Of a stretch of 64,000 nucleotides of DNA, positions 17,249-26,291 are shown in pieces. Source of the stretch: Sphingomonas corticis (lineage in GTDB: Bacteria > Pseudomonadota > Alphaproteobacteria > Sphingomonadales > Sphingomonadaceae); the NCBI RefSeq assembly GCF_012035195.1, contig NZ_JAAVJH010000002.1, forward strand, positions 186,001 to 250,000. The letters are read 5' to 3'. Within the stretch, counting starts at the first letter, position 1. Every line of letters begins with the position of its first letter. The notes under the pieces were generated by a model, which had not been told where the DNA came from, searched no databases, and saw nothing but the letters and a program-made list of their open reading frames with translations. The translations under genes and the position numbers were made by a program.

Positions 17249-17492
17249 TCCGCTGGCCCGGGCCCGAATGGTCGCGGGTGGGTTGCGGGGTCCGCTGCCG
17301 CCCGGCGGGCGGAAACCATCAGTCGGTAATACGACCGTCGCTCATCATCACGGACATCGTGTTCCGCCGACGGCAGTCGCCGATGAACCGGTTCAGCCCT
17401 TGGCGCGTCCGCGAGAAGGACGGACGATCGGGAGCCCCCGCGCCTGACCCGGGGGGGGGGCAGACCGGCAGGCGACGCCGCTGCCGTCGGCC

Positions 17493-18284
17493 TCATTCGG
17501 CGATGATCAGCCTCACCCCGGCCTTCTCGATCATCGCCGCGTCGCGATCCCCGATGGCCGCGTCCGTGATGAGCGTGTCGATCTCCTCCAGGTCGCAGAC
17601 GACGTTCCCCGACGAGGTCGCGAACTTGGAGCTGTCGACGAGGACGATCACCTCGTCCGCGCGATCGACCAGCCGTCGCTCGGCCGCGACGAGGATGACG
17701 TCGGCCTGCATCACGCCCTGCGCGCCGATCGATGCCGCACCCATGAAGAGCTTGGGAGCGTGGAACCGGGGCATGCTGTCCTCGCCGGCGGGAGCGAGGA
17801 TGATGTTCTGCTCCCTGAACACCGCGCCGGAGGGCACCAGGATCCTGGTGCCCTGCTGCGGCAGGAGAGCGGACACGATGTGCAGCGAGTTGGTCAGCAC
17901 CTGAAGGCCCAGGCTCTCGAGATGCGGGCACATCTGGAAGGTCGTGGTCCCCCCGTCGATCATGACGCCCTCGCCGGGGCGGCAGAGCGCGGCGGCGGCC
18001 CGCCCGATCGCCCGCTTCTGCTCGGTGTTCTGGCCGATCGACTGCTCGAACGGTGTGCCGAGGAGCGCGGCCGAGGGAGCGGGCGGAGCGACCGGGAGAT
18101 CATCCTGCGCCAGCTTCGCGCCGCCGCGCACGCGCTCGATGCGTCCCTCGCCCTCGAGGCGCGCCAGGTCGCGCCGGATGGTGGCGGGCGAAGCGGACAG
18201 CCGCGCCTCGAGCGCCCGGTAGGCGATGAAGCCGTTGTCGGCCATCGCTGCCAGGATCAGGCGTTCGCGTTCCTCCGCATGCAT
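17493..18284 (-). CDS. DeoR-family transcriptional regulator (probable rhamnose repressor)
   Basis: A 263-residue DeoR/GlpR-type regulator. The N-terminal winged helix-turn-helix is clear (HAEERERLILAAMADNGFIA, then LSASPATIRRDLARLEGEGR and the RVRGGAK wing). The C-terminal sugar-phosphate isomerase-like sensor domain has VMIDGGTTTFQMCPHLES, TNSLHIVSALL and VDSSKFATSSGNVVCDLEEI. Such regulators bind a phosphorylated sugar and release their operator. ATG 18282-18284 places the HTH at the usual distance from the start. It follows rhaT on the same strand after 75 bp and most likely controls the rhamnose genes. Confidence 0.85.
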   Translation of the reverse strand: MHAEERERLILAAMADNGFIAYRALEARLSASPATIRRDLARLEGEGRIERVRGGAKLAQDDLPVAPPAPSAALLGTPFEQSIGQNTEQKRAIGRAAAALCRPGEGVMIDGGTTTFQMCPHLESLGLQVLTNSLHIVSALLPQQGTRILVPSGAVFREQNIILAPAGEDSMPRFHAPKLFMGAASIGAQGVMQADVILVAAERRLVDRADEVIVLVDSSKFATSSGNVVCDLEEIDTLITDAAIGDRDAAMIEKAGVRLIIAE

Positions 18285-18359
18285 GAAGCCGTCGCCGTCC
18301 CGATCAGTGGTCGTCCTGATCTTCTCGGCTGTCGGTTGCACCGGATCAAGCAACTTCGA

Positions 18360-19445
18360 TCATCCGGCCGCCAGCATGTTGCCGGATCCGATCACGACCG
18401 TCGACATGACGAGCGTCCCTATGCCCGTCCAGACGGTGCGGCGGGTGCGCGACGACGCGCTGGCCCATTCCCGCAACGCGAACCCCCACAGGGTGGAGAA
18501 CAGGATGATCGACGCCATGTGGAGCGTCCAGCTGGAGAAGCCGAACCGTCCCATCTGGCTTTCGCCCATCGTGTAGAAGAAGAACTGAAAATACCAGAGC
18601 GTGCCGCCGAGGGCGGCGAGGAGGTAGTTCCGGAGCAGCGGGATCCTGGCGGCCGGGAATGCGGCCGCAGCGTCCGCCCGGGCAGCCGGCCTGCCGGCGA
18701 GCTCCCCGACGCTGCGGTTGCGCGCGATGAGGTAGGCGCACCAGACCAGATTGGTGGTGAGGCCTCCGGCCAGGACGACGCAGAGCACCGGAAGTCCCTG
18801 CCACAGGGGCGCGGTGCCGGCGGCGACGGTCAGATCGCGAATGGGCTGCCCCGCATCGAGCCCCCAGGCGAAGCAGCCGGACAGGACGCCCGAGAAGATG
18901 GCGATGCCGAAGCCCTTCTTCAGGTCGAACTCCGCGACGCCGGCGTCGGCGCCGCCGTCATCCGCTTCCCGCTCCTTCATCCGCCCCGCATGGGCGACGA
19001 TCGCGATCCCGAGGAGGGTGACGAGGATGCCGAGGAGGGTCACACGGCCGCTGCCGGTCGAGGCGAGCTCCCCGAAGGTGCCACGGAAGATGGGCGGTCC
19101 CAGCGTTCCGATGACGGTGGTGAGGCCCAGCGCGACGGCCATGCCGAGCGACAACCCCAGGTAGCGCATGGTCAGGCCGAACGTGAGGCCGCCCAGGCCC
19201 CACATCGCTCCCCAGAAATAGCACCAGCCCAGCGTGTCGCCGGGCGTGCGGGACAATACGCCGGCCAGATCGCGGGTCTGCAGGGAGGCGAACAGCCATG
19301 GCGCCACGACCCACGAGAAGATCCCGCCGACGATCCAGAAGATCTCCCAGGACCAACCGCGGATGCGCTTGTAGGGGACGTAGAAGCTGGCGGAGGACAG
19401 TCCGCCCAGCCAGTGGAAGACGACGCCCAGTAGCGGATTGCCCAT
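18360..19445 (-). CDS. rhaT: L-rhamnose/proton symporter RhaT
   Basis: A 361-residue inner-membrane protein with about 10 hydrophobic helices. Segments such as HWLGGLSSASFYVPYKRIRG, SWEIFWIVGGIFSWVVAPWL, GLGGLTFGLTMRYLGLSLGM, GVLSGCFAWGLDAGQPI, YFQFFFYTMGESQMG and MASIILFSTLWGF closely follow RhaT, the sole family of L-rhamnose/H+ symporters in the drug/metabolite transporter superfamily. ATG 19443-19445 overlaps the stop of the upstream oxidase as ATGA. It supplies the pathway with rhamnose. The longer frame extending to 20279 is an artefact running over the oxidase gene. Confidence 0.92.
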   Translation of the reverse strand: MGNPLLGVVFHWLGGLSSASFYVPYKRIRGWSWEIFWIVGGIFSWVVAPWLFASLQTRDLAGVLSRTPGDTLGWCYFWGAMWGLGGLTFGLTMRYLGLSLGMAVALGLTTVIGTLGPPIFRGTFGELASTGSGRVTLLGILVTLLGIAIVAHAGRMKEREADDGGADAGVAEFDLKKGFGIAIFSGVLSGCFAWGLDAGQPIRDLTVAAGTAPLWQGLPVLCVVLAGGLTTNLVWCAYLIARNRSVGELAGRPAARADAAAAFPAARIPLLRNYLLAALGGTLWYFQFFFYTMGESQMGRFGFSSWTLHMASIILFSTLWGFALREWASASSRTRRTVWTGIGTLVMSTVVIGSGNMLAAG

Positions 19446-20608
19446 CACTGCCCCCTCCGGTCGGCATCCTTGACCAGGATGTCCGTTGTGATTCCGTCGA
19501 TGCTGGTCGCACCCGTGAGCGCCATGGCGACGCGCATCTCCGCCTCGACCAGCGCGAGCATGTGCCGGACGCCGCGTTCCCCGCCGCCGGCGAGCGCGTA
19601 GGCCCAGGCGCGCCCGAGCAGCACGGTGCGCGCGCCGAGCGCGAGCATGCGAACCACGTCCAGGCCCGACCGCACCCCGCCGTCGGCGAGGACGGCGAGC
19701 GCGTCGCCGACCGCGTCCACGATGGGGGGCAGGGCCCGCACGGTCGAGGGCACGCCGTCGAGCTGACGTCCGCCATGGTTGGAGACGACGATGCCGTCGG
19801 CGCCCAGGGCGGCGGCCTGGCGCGCGTCCTCGGCGTCGAGGATGCCCTTGATGACGAGCGGCCCGCTCCACTCCGCCCGGATGAAGTCCAGGTCCCGCCA
19901 CGACACGGTGGGATCGAAGTTGTTTCGCATCCAGGCGAAGAAGTCCTCGAGCCCGCTGTTCCGGCCGAGTACGGGGGCCACGTTGCCCAGGCTGTGCGGG
20001 CGTCCCCGGACTCCGACGTCCCAGGCCCAGGAAGGACGGATCGCGGCCTGGAATGCCCGCCGCAATGAGCCGAGAAGACCCGATGCTCCGGCCAGCCCGG
20101 ACCGGTAGTCGCGATACCGCGATCCGGGCACCGGCATGTCCACCGTGAACACCAGCGCCGAGCATCCCGCTTCGCGCGCCTGCGCGAGCAGCGCCCGCAT
20201 GAAGCCGCGATCCCGGATCATGTAGAGCTGGAACCAGAAGGGGTCGGCGACCGCTGCCGCCACCTCGTCGAGCGGGCACGCCGACACCGTCGACAGGCAG
20301 AACGGGACGCCGGCGTCGCGCGCCGCGCGTGCCGCCTGCACCTCGCCCCGCCGGGCATTCATGCCCGCCAGGCCGATCGGCGCCAGCGCCACCGGCATCG
20401 ACAGCCTGCTGCCGAAGAGTTGGGTGGTGAGATCGAGCCGGGAGACGTCGTTCAGCACCCGCTGCCTGAGCGCGATGTCGGCGAGATCCGCGACGTTCCG
20501 CCTCAGCGTCTGCTCGGCGTAGCTGCCGCCGTCGATGTACTCGAAGAGGAAACGCGGAAGCCGTCGCCTCGCGAGTTCGCGGTAGTCAAGCGTCGACGCG
20601 GCCTTCAT
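19445..20608 (-). CDS. FMN-dependent alpha-hydroxy-acid dehydrogenase (LldD family)
   Basis: A 387-residue TIM-barrel flavoenzyme. Landmarks: [20 protein letters not shown] at the N-terminus, [58 protein letters not shown] (FMN lysine), [13 protein letters not shown] (catalytic His, Arg) and [20 protein letters not shown]. The best fit is quinone-linked L-lactate dehydrogenase. In this operon it would oxidise L-lactate, the end product of L-lactaldehyde oxidation, to pyruvate. It overlaps the kinase gene upstream and rhaT downstream, both as ATGA, which makes a coupled kinase-oxidase-transporter unit. Confidence 0.88.
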   Translation of the reverse strand: MKAASTLDYRELARRRLPRFLFEYIDGGSYAEQTLRRNVADLADIALRQRVLNDVSRLDLTTQLFGSRLSMPVALAPIGLAGMNARRGEVQAARAARDAGVPFCLSTVSACPLDEVAAAVADPFWFQLYMIRDRGFMRALLAQAREAGCSALVFTVDMPVPGSRYRDYRSGLAGASGLLGSLRRAFQAAIRPSWAWDVGVRGRPHSLGNVAPVLGRNSGLEDFFAWMRNNFDPTVSWRDLDFIRAEWSGPLVIKGILDAEDARQAAALGADGIVVSNHGGRQLDGVPSTVRALPPIVDAVGDALAVLADGGVRSGLDVVRMLALGARTVLLGRAWAYALAGGGERGVRHMLALVEAEMRVAMALTGATSIDGITTDILVKDADRRGQ

Positions 20609-22023
20609 GCGGCCACCTCCATCCGGTCGATCGCGGCTCGCCAGCCGGCCCTATAGCCGTCGAGATCGCCCGCGAGCGGCCGGACGGGCTCGAGCGCTCC
20701 GGCCGGTCGCAGCGCAGGGGCCAGCAATCGCAGGGCGCCGAACGACACGTCGTTATGGGCGTTGGCACGGTAGACCGCGTCTCCCGGCCTCAGCGCCGCC
20801 AGCGCGCGGACGAACACCTCGGCCTCGGCGAATCGTCCCTCCACGAGGATGCGGTCGCACGCGCCGATCAGGTCGAGAGACGCGTCCGCGACGAGCGCGG
20901 CGTAGAGGGATACGGCCGCCCGTTTCGCGAACGCGTCGTCGGGTTCGCACATCCACCGGCCGCGATGGTGCGGAAACGGGCCGACGCCCGCCGCGAAGGT
21001 CGGCAGCAGCGTTGCGCCGCTCTCGACGACGCCCGGAACGGCCGCGAGCAGCTCGGGCTGATCGGGCTTGATGTCGATGCGCCGGGTGTCGAGGCCGATG
21101 AGCTGCTCGATCTCGCGCCCGCCCATGAAACGGGCGCTCGGCACGAGCTGGCCGTAGGCGTCGATGTTGACGAGGCAGTCGCGGGCCCCGGACATTTCTT
21201 CCGGCAGACCGCTGCCCGGGGCCGGAGACCGCATCGCGACGAACCACGTACCCGTCGACAGCACGGTCGACTCCCCGCCGGCCAGCTCGGGAAAGGCGCG
21301 CGCGGCGAGCAGCGCGGCGTTCGAATCGTGCAGGCCGCAGTGTATCGCCGTGTCGGCAGGCAGGCTGCAGCGCTCGCGCCACTCGACGCCGATCGTTCCC
21401 AAGACGTCGGCGGCGCTCCGCAGCGGCGGAAGAGCCTCCGCCCAGCCCAGCGCGCGGGTCAGGCGCGACGGGCCGCCATCGAAGAGATTCCAGAGGTCGG
21501 TGTGGCAGCCCAGGCTGGTCACCTCCGAGGCGGCGACGCCGCACAGGCGCCAGGCCCAGTATTGCGGCCAAAGCAGGATCCGGGATCCGCCCGTGAGCAG
21601 GTCGGGCTCCAGCCGCGAGAGCGCGTAGAGCTGCGCGCCCAGATTGAGCCCGTCGGGCAGCGCGGGCGATCCCGTCTCGCAGAACGGTGCGCGAAGGCGG
21701 TCGTATTCCGCACGGATCGAGGGATCGATCGCATGCTCGTAGTCCATCGGTGCCATGACGATGGACCCGTCGCGCACGACGACGGCGGCGGCACCGTGCC
21801 CGACGGGCACGATCGCACCGATCCTGCCCATGGTCGCGAACTGGCCGAGCGCGCCGTAGAGCCAGGTCTCGATCCCCTCGACGTCGAGCGTGGCATAGCC
21901 ATCGGTCCTGGGCCGATCGTTGGCCCGGGTTTCGCGAGCCACCAGCTCTCCCGCTCTCGTCCACAGCGTCAGCTTGGCCATCGTCTTGCCGATGTCGAGC
22001 ACCGCTACGAGACTGCCGTCCAC
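20605..22023 (-). CDS. FGGY-family kinase, probable rhamnulokinase
   Basis: A 472-residue sugar kinase. The first ATP-binding block is [16 protein letters not shown], with a Lys-Thr in place of the more usual Gly-Thr, as found in the RhaK-like alpha-proteobacterial group. The catalytic Asp region is [11 protein letters not shown], and [15 protein letters not shown] and [14 protein letters not shown] form the second phosphate-binding region. It would phosphorylate L-rhamnulose to L-rhamnulose 1-phosphate. The start is GTG (22021-22023) with a strong AAGGAGG ribosome site 7 bases away. It is divergent from the aldolase fusion with a 101-bp intergenic region. Confidence 0.82.
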   Translation of the reverse strand: MDGSLVAVLDIGKTMAKLTLWTRAGELVARETRANDRPRTDGYATLDVEGIETWLYGALGQFATMGRIGAIVPVGHGAAAVVVRDGSIVMAPMDYEHAIDPSIRAEYDRLRAPFCETGSPALPDGLNLGAQLYALSRLEPDLLTGGSRILLWPQYWAWRLCGVAASEVTSLGCHTDLWNLFDGGPSRLTRALGWAEALPPLRSAADVLGTIGVEWRERCSLPADTAIHCGLHDSNAALLAARAFPELAGGESTVLSTGTWFVAMRSPAPGSGLPEEMSGARDCLVNIDAYGQLVPSARFMGGREIEQLIGLDTRRIDIKPDQPELLAAVPGVVESGATLLPTFAAGVGPFPHHRGRWMCEPDDAFAKRAAVSLYAALVADASLDLIGACDRILVEGRFAEAEVFVRALAALRPGDAVYRANAHNDVSFGALRLLAPALRPAGALEPVRPLAGDLDGYRAGWRAAIDRMEVAA

Positions 22024-22124
22024 GACCCCTCCTTACGTGATTATGATTGCTTGTTATCGAAACTGATTGAATTATGCCAGTCCTCGCGGTAGCGGGCGAT
22101 CAAATTCCACCGGAGAGGTTCATC
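22024..22124. promoter_or_regulatory. Divergent rhamnose promoter region
   Basis: A 101-bp AT-rich stretch between the kinase (left) and the aldolase fusion (right). For the rightward gene a plausible promoter is TTGCTT (22047-22052), 17 bases, then AATTAT (22070-22075). The similar words TGATTATGATTG and TGATTGAATTATG bracket the centre and are candidate binding sites for the DeoR-type regulator. No direct evidence of the operator is available. Confidence 0.5.
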
Positions 22125-24245
22125 GTGCAGGACGTGCTCGACCAGTCCAGTTCCACGGCTGCGGATGCGGCCATTCCCTTCGCCATCCCCGAGAGCCGCT
22201 GGGACGAGGCCGAGGCGTCGTCCCTGACGCCCGAGCGCCTGCTGCTCTACCGCTCGAACCTGCTCGGATCGGACCTGACGATCACCAACTTCGGCGGTGG
22301 GAACACGTCGGCCAAGCTGGACGAGATCGACCCGCTGACGGGCGAGACCGTGAAGGTCCTCTGGGTCAAGGGATCGGGCGGCGACATCGGCTCGATGAAG
22401 CTCGACGGCTTCGCGACGCTCTACCTCGACAAGTTCCGCGCGACCGAGCGGCTCTACCGGGGCGTGGAGCACGAGGACGACATGGTCGACCTTCTTCCCC
22501 ACTGCACCTTCAACCTCAACTCGCGCGCGTCCTCGATCGACACGCCGCTGCACGGCCTGCTGCCCTTCAAGCATGTGGACCACGTCCACCCCGACGCGGT
22601 GATCGCGCTCGCCGCTTCCTCCGAGGGCGAGGCTGCGACGCGCGAGATCTGGGGCGACGCCGTCGGGTGGATCCCGTGGAAGCGCCCCGGCTTCGAGCTG
22701 GGCGTGATGATCCGCGACTATGTCGCCGCCAATCCTCAATCGCGTGGCGCCATCCTCGCCGGTCACGGCCTGATCTGCTGGGCGGACGAGGGCCGCGCCT
22801 GCTACGAGAACACGATCGGCCTGATCGCCGACGCCGCCCGCTACCTGAACGGCAAGCTGGCCGGTCGCCCGGCGTTCGGCGGTCGCGCCGTCGCGGCGCG
22901 CCCTGCCGACGAGAGGGCCGCCGTCGCCGCGGCGCTCATGCCGCGCCTGCGCGGGCTGCTGACCGGTCGCGGCAAGGTCGGCCACTTCGACGACCGGGCG
23001 GAGACGCTCGAGTTCGTCGGATCGGCGGACGTCGCGAGGCTGGCGCCGATCGGGACCTCCTGCCCGGATCACTTCCTTCGCACCAAGATCGCGCCACTGA
23101 CGCTCGACCCCGCCCGCCTCGAGGACGACGCCTACCTCGCTGGCCGGGTGTCGGACTACCGCGCCGGCTACGCCGGCTATTACACCCGCTGCGCGCGTCC
23201 CACCGATCCTGCGCAGCGCGACGCGAACCCGGTCGTCATCCTCGTGCCGGGCATCGGCATGATCACCTTTGCCGCCGACAAGACCACGGCGCGGCTCGCT
23301 TCCGAATTCTACGGCAACGCCATCAACGTGATGCGGGGCGCCGAGGCGATCGGCACCTACCAGGGACTGCCCGAGCAGGAGGCGTTCGACATCGAGTACT
23401 GGGCGCTCGAGGAGGCAAAGCTGCAGCGCATGCCCAAGCCCAAGCCTCTCGCCGGCCGCATCGCCGTCGTGACCGGCGGCGCCGGCGGGATCGGCTTCGC
23501 CACGGCCGAGCGCATGCTGCGCGACGGTGCCTGCGTGGTCCTGCTCGACCAGGCCGGCGATCTGCTCGATCAGAAGCACGTCGAACTCGCCGGCGGGTTC
23601 GGCCGGGACGTGGTGCGGTCCGCCGTCTGCGACGTGACCGACGAGGCGGAGATCGCGGAGGCATTCGCGACCGCCGCGCGCGAGTTCGGCGGCGTCGACA
23701 TCCTGGTGGCGAACGCCGGCATCGCTTCCTCGGCACCGATCGAGGAGACGACCGTCGAGCTCTGGCGCCGAAACTACGACGTCCTGGCGGAAGGATACTT
23801 CCTCACCGCCAAGGCGGCGTTCCCGATAATGAAGCTGCAGAACGGCGGCGCCATCGTGTTCATCGGCTCGAAGAACGGCATCGCCGCGGCGACGAACGCG
23901 TCGGCCTACGCCTCGGCCAAGGCGGCATCGCTCCACCTGGCGCGCTGCCTTGCGCTCGAGGGCGCTCCGCACGGCATCCGAGTGAATACCGTCAACCCGG
24001 ATGCCGTGATCCGCGGCTCCCGGATCTGGGATGGTGACTGGCGACAGGAGCGCGCCGGGGCGCACGGCATCGACGCAGGGGCCGAGCTGGAGGAGCATTA
24101 TCGCAAGCGCTCCATGCTGAAGCGCGACGTGCTTCCGCAGGACGTCGCCGAGGCGGTCTACTTCCTCGCGTCGGATGCGTCGGCGAAGTCGACCGGGAAC
24201 ATGATCAACGTCGACGCCGGGAACGCCCAGGCGTTCACGCGCTGA
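22125..24245 (+). CDS. Bifunctional rhamnulose-1-phosphate aldolase / L-lactaldehyde dehydrogenase
   Basis: About 706 residues, two fused enzymes. The N-terminal class II aldolase/adducin domain (to about residue 420) shows ITNFGGGNTSAK, WVKGSGGDIGSM, the zinc histidines in HVDHVHPDAV, and AILAGHGLICW. The C-terminal short-chain dehydrogenase domain (about 435-706) shows AVVTGGAGGIGFATAERML, VANAGIAS, the catalytic YASAKAASLHLAR and VNTVNPDAVIRGS. It splits rhamnulose 1-phosphate into DHAP and L-lactaldehyde and oxidises the latter to L-lactate. GTG at 22125 is preferred because GGAGAGG sits 6 bases upstream; an ATG at 22074 would lie in the promoter region. Confidence 0.92.
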   Translation: MQDVLDQSSSTAADAAIPFAIPESRWDEAEASSLTPERLLLYRSNLLGSDLTITNFGGGNTSAKLDEIDPLTGETVKVLWVKGSGGDIGSMKLDGFATLYLDKFRATERLYRGVEHEDDMVDLLPHCTFNLNSRASSIDTPLHGLLPFKHVDHVHPDAVIALAASSEGEAATREIWGDAVGWIPWKRPGFELGVMIRDYVAANPQSRGAILAGHGLICWADEGRACYENTIGLIADAARYLNGKLAGRPAFGGRAVAARPADERAAVAAALMPRLRGLLTGRGKVGHFDDRAETLEFVGSADVARLAPIGTSCPDHFLRTKIAPLTLDPARLEDDAYLAGRVSDYRAGYAGYYTRCARPTDPAQRDANPVVILVPGIGMITFAADKTTARLASEFYGNAINVMRGAEAIGTYQGLPEQEAFDIEYWALEEAKLQRMPKPKPLAGRIAVVTGGAGGIGFATAERMLRDGACVVLLDQAGDLLDQKHVELAGGFGRDVVRSAVCDVTDEAEIAEAFATAAREFGGVDILVANAGIASSAPIEETTVELWRRNYDVLAEGYFLTAKAAFPIMKLQNGGAIVFIGSKNGIAAATNASAYASAKAASLHLARCLALEGAPHGIRVNTVNPDAVIRGSRIWDGDWRQERAGAHGIDAGAELEEHYRKRSMLKRDVLPQDVAEAVYFLASDASAKSTGNMINVDAGNAQAFTR

Positions 24246-24316
24246 CGGTGTAAGGGGGGGGCTCGGGCGTCGTTCGCGGTGCCCGACGCCTCCCGGCTCA
24301 GGAGAGGGGAAGAAGG

Positions 24317-25612
24317 ATGGCGACCAAGCCGCCGCTGTCGGCCGATCAGATCGCCGACCTCAATGCGAAACACGTCAACGATCTGGACCGCGACTACGAC
24401 CATCTGTGCCGGCAACTGGCCCGGCGAGGCGTCGACGCCGAGGCGGCTGTCGCGAAAGTGGCCGCCTTCTCCGTCGCGATCCCGACCTGGGGTGCGGGCC
24501 GCGGGGGCACGCGCTTCGCCAAGTTCCCGCTGGCGGGGGAGCCGACCAACATCCACGAGAAGCTGCAGGACTGCGCCGTCGTCCAGCAGCTCGCGACCGT
24601 TACCCCGCGGGTGAGCCCGCACCTCCCGTGGGACACGGTCGACGACTACGTGGGACTGCGTGAGGAGGCCGCGGAGCTCGGTCTCGGGTTCGATGCGATC
24701 AACTCGAACACCTTCCAGGACCAGGCGGGTCAGCCGCACAGCTATGCGACGGGTTCGTTGACCTCGTCCGACGCAGCGGTGCGCGCCCAGGCCGTTGAGC
24801 ACAACGTCGAATGCATCGAGATCGGCCGCAAGCTGGGCAGCCGCGATCTCACGGTGTGGATCGGCGACGGCACCAACTTCCCCGGCCAGCAGGACCTGGG
24901 GCGGCAGTTCGACCGCTATCTCGACTCCGCGTCGGGGATCTACGCCGCCCTTCCCGACGACTGGCGGATGCTGCTCGAGCACAAGATGTACGAGCCGGCC
25001 TTCTACTCGACCGTCATCCAGGACTGGGGAACGTCGATCCTCGCCGCGCAGGAGCTCGGGCCCAAGGCCAAGTGCCTGGTCGATCTGGGTCATCACGCGC
25101 CGAACGTGAACATCGAGCAGATCGTCTCCCGGCTCCACCGGTTCGGGAAGCTCGGCGGCTTCCACTTCAACGACAGCAAGTACGGCGACGACGACCTGGA
25201 TTCGGGTTCGATCAACCCGCACCAGCTCTTCCTCGTCTTCAACGAGCTGATCGAGGCGGAACGCAATCCGCGTGACGGGTTCGACCCGGCCTACATGATC
25301 GACCAGTCGCACAACGTCACCGATCCGATCGAGAGCATGCTCGTCTCGGCCGAGGCGATCGTCCAATGCTACGCCAAGGCTCTGCTGGTCGATCGCGACG
25401 CACTGCACGACGCGCAGGACCGTGACGACGTGACGATGGCGTTCCAGGCGCTGCGCCGCGCGTACACCGTCGACGTGACGCCGATCGTGGCGAAGGCGCG
25501 GGTCGAGGCGGGAGGCGCCTGCGACGTCATCGCGGCCTATCGCGCATCCGGATGGCGCGACCGCAAGGCGCAGGAGCGCAAGCCGGTCGGTCTGGGCGCC
25601 GGCATCGTGTAG
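24317..25612 (+). CDS. rhaI: L-rhamnose isomerase (RhaI type)
   Basis: A 431-residue TIM-barrel isomerase of the Pseudomonas/Rhizobium RhaI class, distinct from E. coli RhaA. Metal and substrate residues are visible in VWIGDGTNFPGQQD, MLLEHKMYEPAFYSTVIQDW, CLVDLGHHAPNVNIE, GGFHFNDSKYGDDDLDSGSI and MIDQSHNVTDPIE. It converts L-rhamnose to L-rhamnulose. It lies 71 bp after the aldolase fusion on the same strand, with an AGGAGAGGGG region upstream of its ATG, and completes the pathway. No mutarotase gene is seen in the locus. Confidence 0.93.
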   Translation: MATKPPLSADQIADLNAKHVNDLDRDYDHLCRQLARRGVDAEAAVAKVAAFSVAIPTWGAGRGGTRFAKFPLAGEPTNIHEKLQDCAVVQQLATVTPRVSPHLPWDTVDDYVGLREEAAELGLGFDAINSNTFQDQAGQPHSYATGSLTSSDAAVRAQAVEHNVECIEIGRKLGSRDLTVWIGDGTNFPGQQDLGRQFDRYLDSASGIYAALPDDWRMLLEHKMYEPAFYSTVIQDWGTSILAAQELGPKAKCLVDLGHHAPNVNIEQIVSRLHRFGKLGGFHFNDSKYGDDDLDSGSINPHQLFLVFNELIEAERNPRDGFDPAYMIDQSHNVTDPIESMLVSAEAIVQCYAKALLVDRDALHDAQDRDDVTMAFQALRRAYTVDVTPIVAKARVEAGGACDVIAAYRASGWRDRKAQERKPVGLGAGIV

Positions 25613-25712
25613 TGATCTTCGGGCGCGCGCCCTTGTCGCAAGCACAGGTCTTGCAACCACAAAGTCGAGACCAGGTGAGTGACACTGCCTGGTACGGGCC
25701 GAGAAGAGAGGC

Positions 25713-25788
25713 TGGTGGGTCCGCCGGGGCTCGAACCCGGGACCTCTCGATTAAAAGTCGCTTGCTCTACCGACTGAGCTACGGACCC
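25713..25788 (-). tRNA. tRNA-Lys (TTT)
   Basis: Read on the minus strand, 76 nt including an encoded CCA. Acceptor arm GGGTCCG pairs with CGGACCC; the D-arm is GCTCAGTCGGTAGAGC; the anticodon loop CTTTTAA carries TTT (25753-25755); the T-arm is CCGGGTTCGAGCCCCGG. All standard bases are present. The 3' end of folK overlaps its 5' end by 10 nt. Confidence 0.97.
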
Positions 25789-26282
25789 ATGCGGCGGCGC
25801 CTAGGCCGTGTCAGGCGCGCAAGCAAGTGCCGCACGCGACGCCCCGTCACCGGATCGCGCCACGCCGGCGCCACCGCGGCGAGCGGCGCGAGCACGAAGC
25901 CGCGGTCGCGGAAGGCGGGATGCGGGATGGTCAGGCCCGGCGACGACCAGGCGCCGCCGCTCCACAGCACGAGGTCCAGATCGATGACGCGCGCCCCCCA
26001 GCGGCGGCCCGTCCGGCGGCCGAACGCCCGCTCGATCGCCTTCACCCGCGCCAGCATGGCGGGAGGATCGAGCGGGCTCGCCACCAGCGTCACCGCATTG
26101 GCGAAGGTGCGCGAGGAGGGGCCCACCGGCGCGGAGGAGAAGATCGGCGAGGCGAGGCCGCCGAGACGCTCCAGCGCCGCCGCCACTTCCGCGCGCGGCG
26201 CGCCGTGCCGCCCGCGCCGGTTGGAGCCGACGGCGACGACGTAGACGCGGGAAGGCTGGGAAACGGCCACGCGGCCACCCAT
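25779..26282 (-). CDS. folK: FolK, 6-hydroxymethyl-7,8-dihydropterin pyrophosphokinase
   Basis: A 167-residue folate enzyme. Landmarks: VYVVAVGSNRRGR near the N-terminus, IFSSAPVGPSSRTFANAVTL, ERAFGRRTGRRWGARVIDLD (the HPPK signature with the metal-binding DLD), and LTIPHPAFRDRGFVLAPLAA. It transfers pyrophosphate from ATP to the pterin. The stop codon TAG (25779-25781) lies inside the tRNA-Lys gene, so the last three residues are encoded in the tRNA 5' end. Its ATG is only 9 bp from the divergent uracil-DNA glycosylase start, so each gene's leader lies within the other's coding sequence. Confidence 0.9.
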   Translation of the reverse strand: MGGRVAVSQPSRVYVVAVGSNRRGRHGAPRAEVAAALERLGGLASPIFSSAPVGPSSRTFANAVTLVASPLDPPAMLARVKAIERAFGRRTGRRWGARVIDLDLVLWSGGAWSSPGLTIPHPAFRDRGFVLAPLAAVAPAWRDPVTGRRVRHLLARLTRPRRRRMGP

Positions 26283-26291
26283 TAAGGCGAG

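Noticed and set aside
17451..17460. Run of ten G residues as a phase-variation tract
   Set aside because: It lies in non-coding DNA downstream of the DeoR-type gene and upstream of nothing obvious, so length change would not switch a gene. Similar G/C runs near 24250, 12635 and 58870 are also intergenic.
18360..20279. A 639-codon frame extending RhaT upstream
   Set aside because: Only the part from 19445 downward matches RhaT; the rest overlaps the LldD-type gene in another frame and is shadow sequence.
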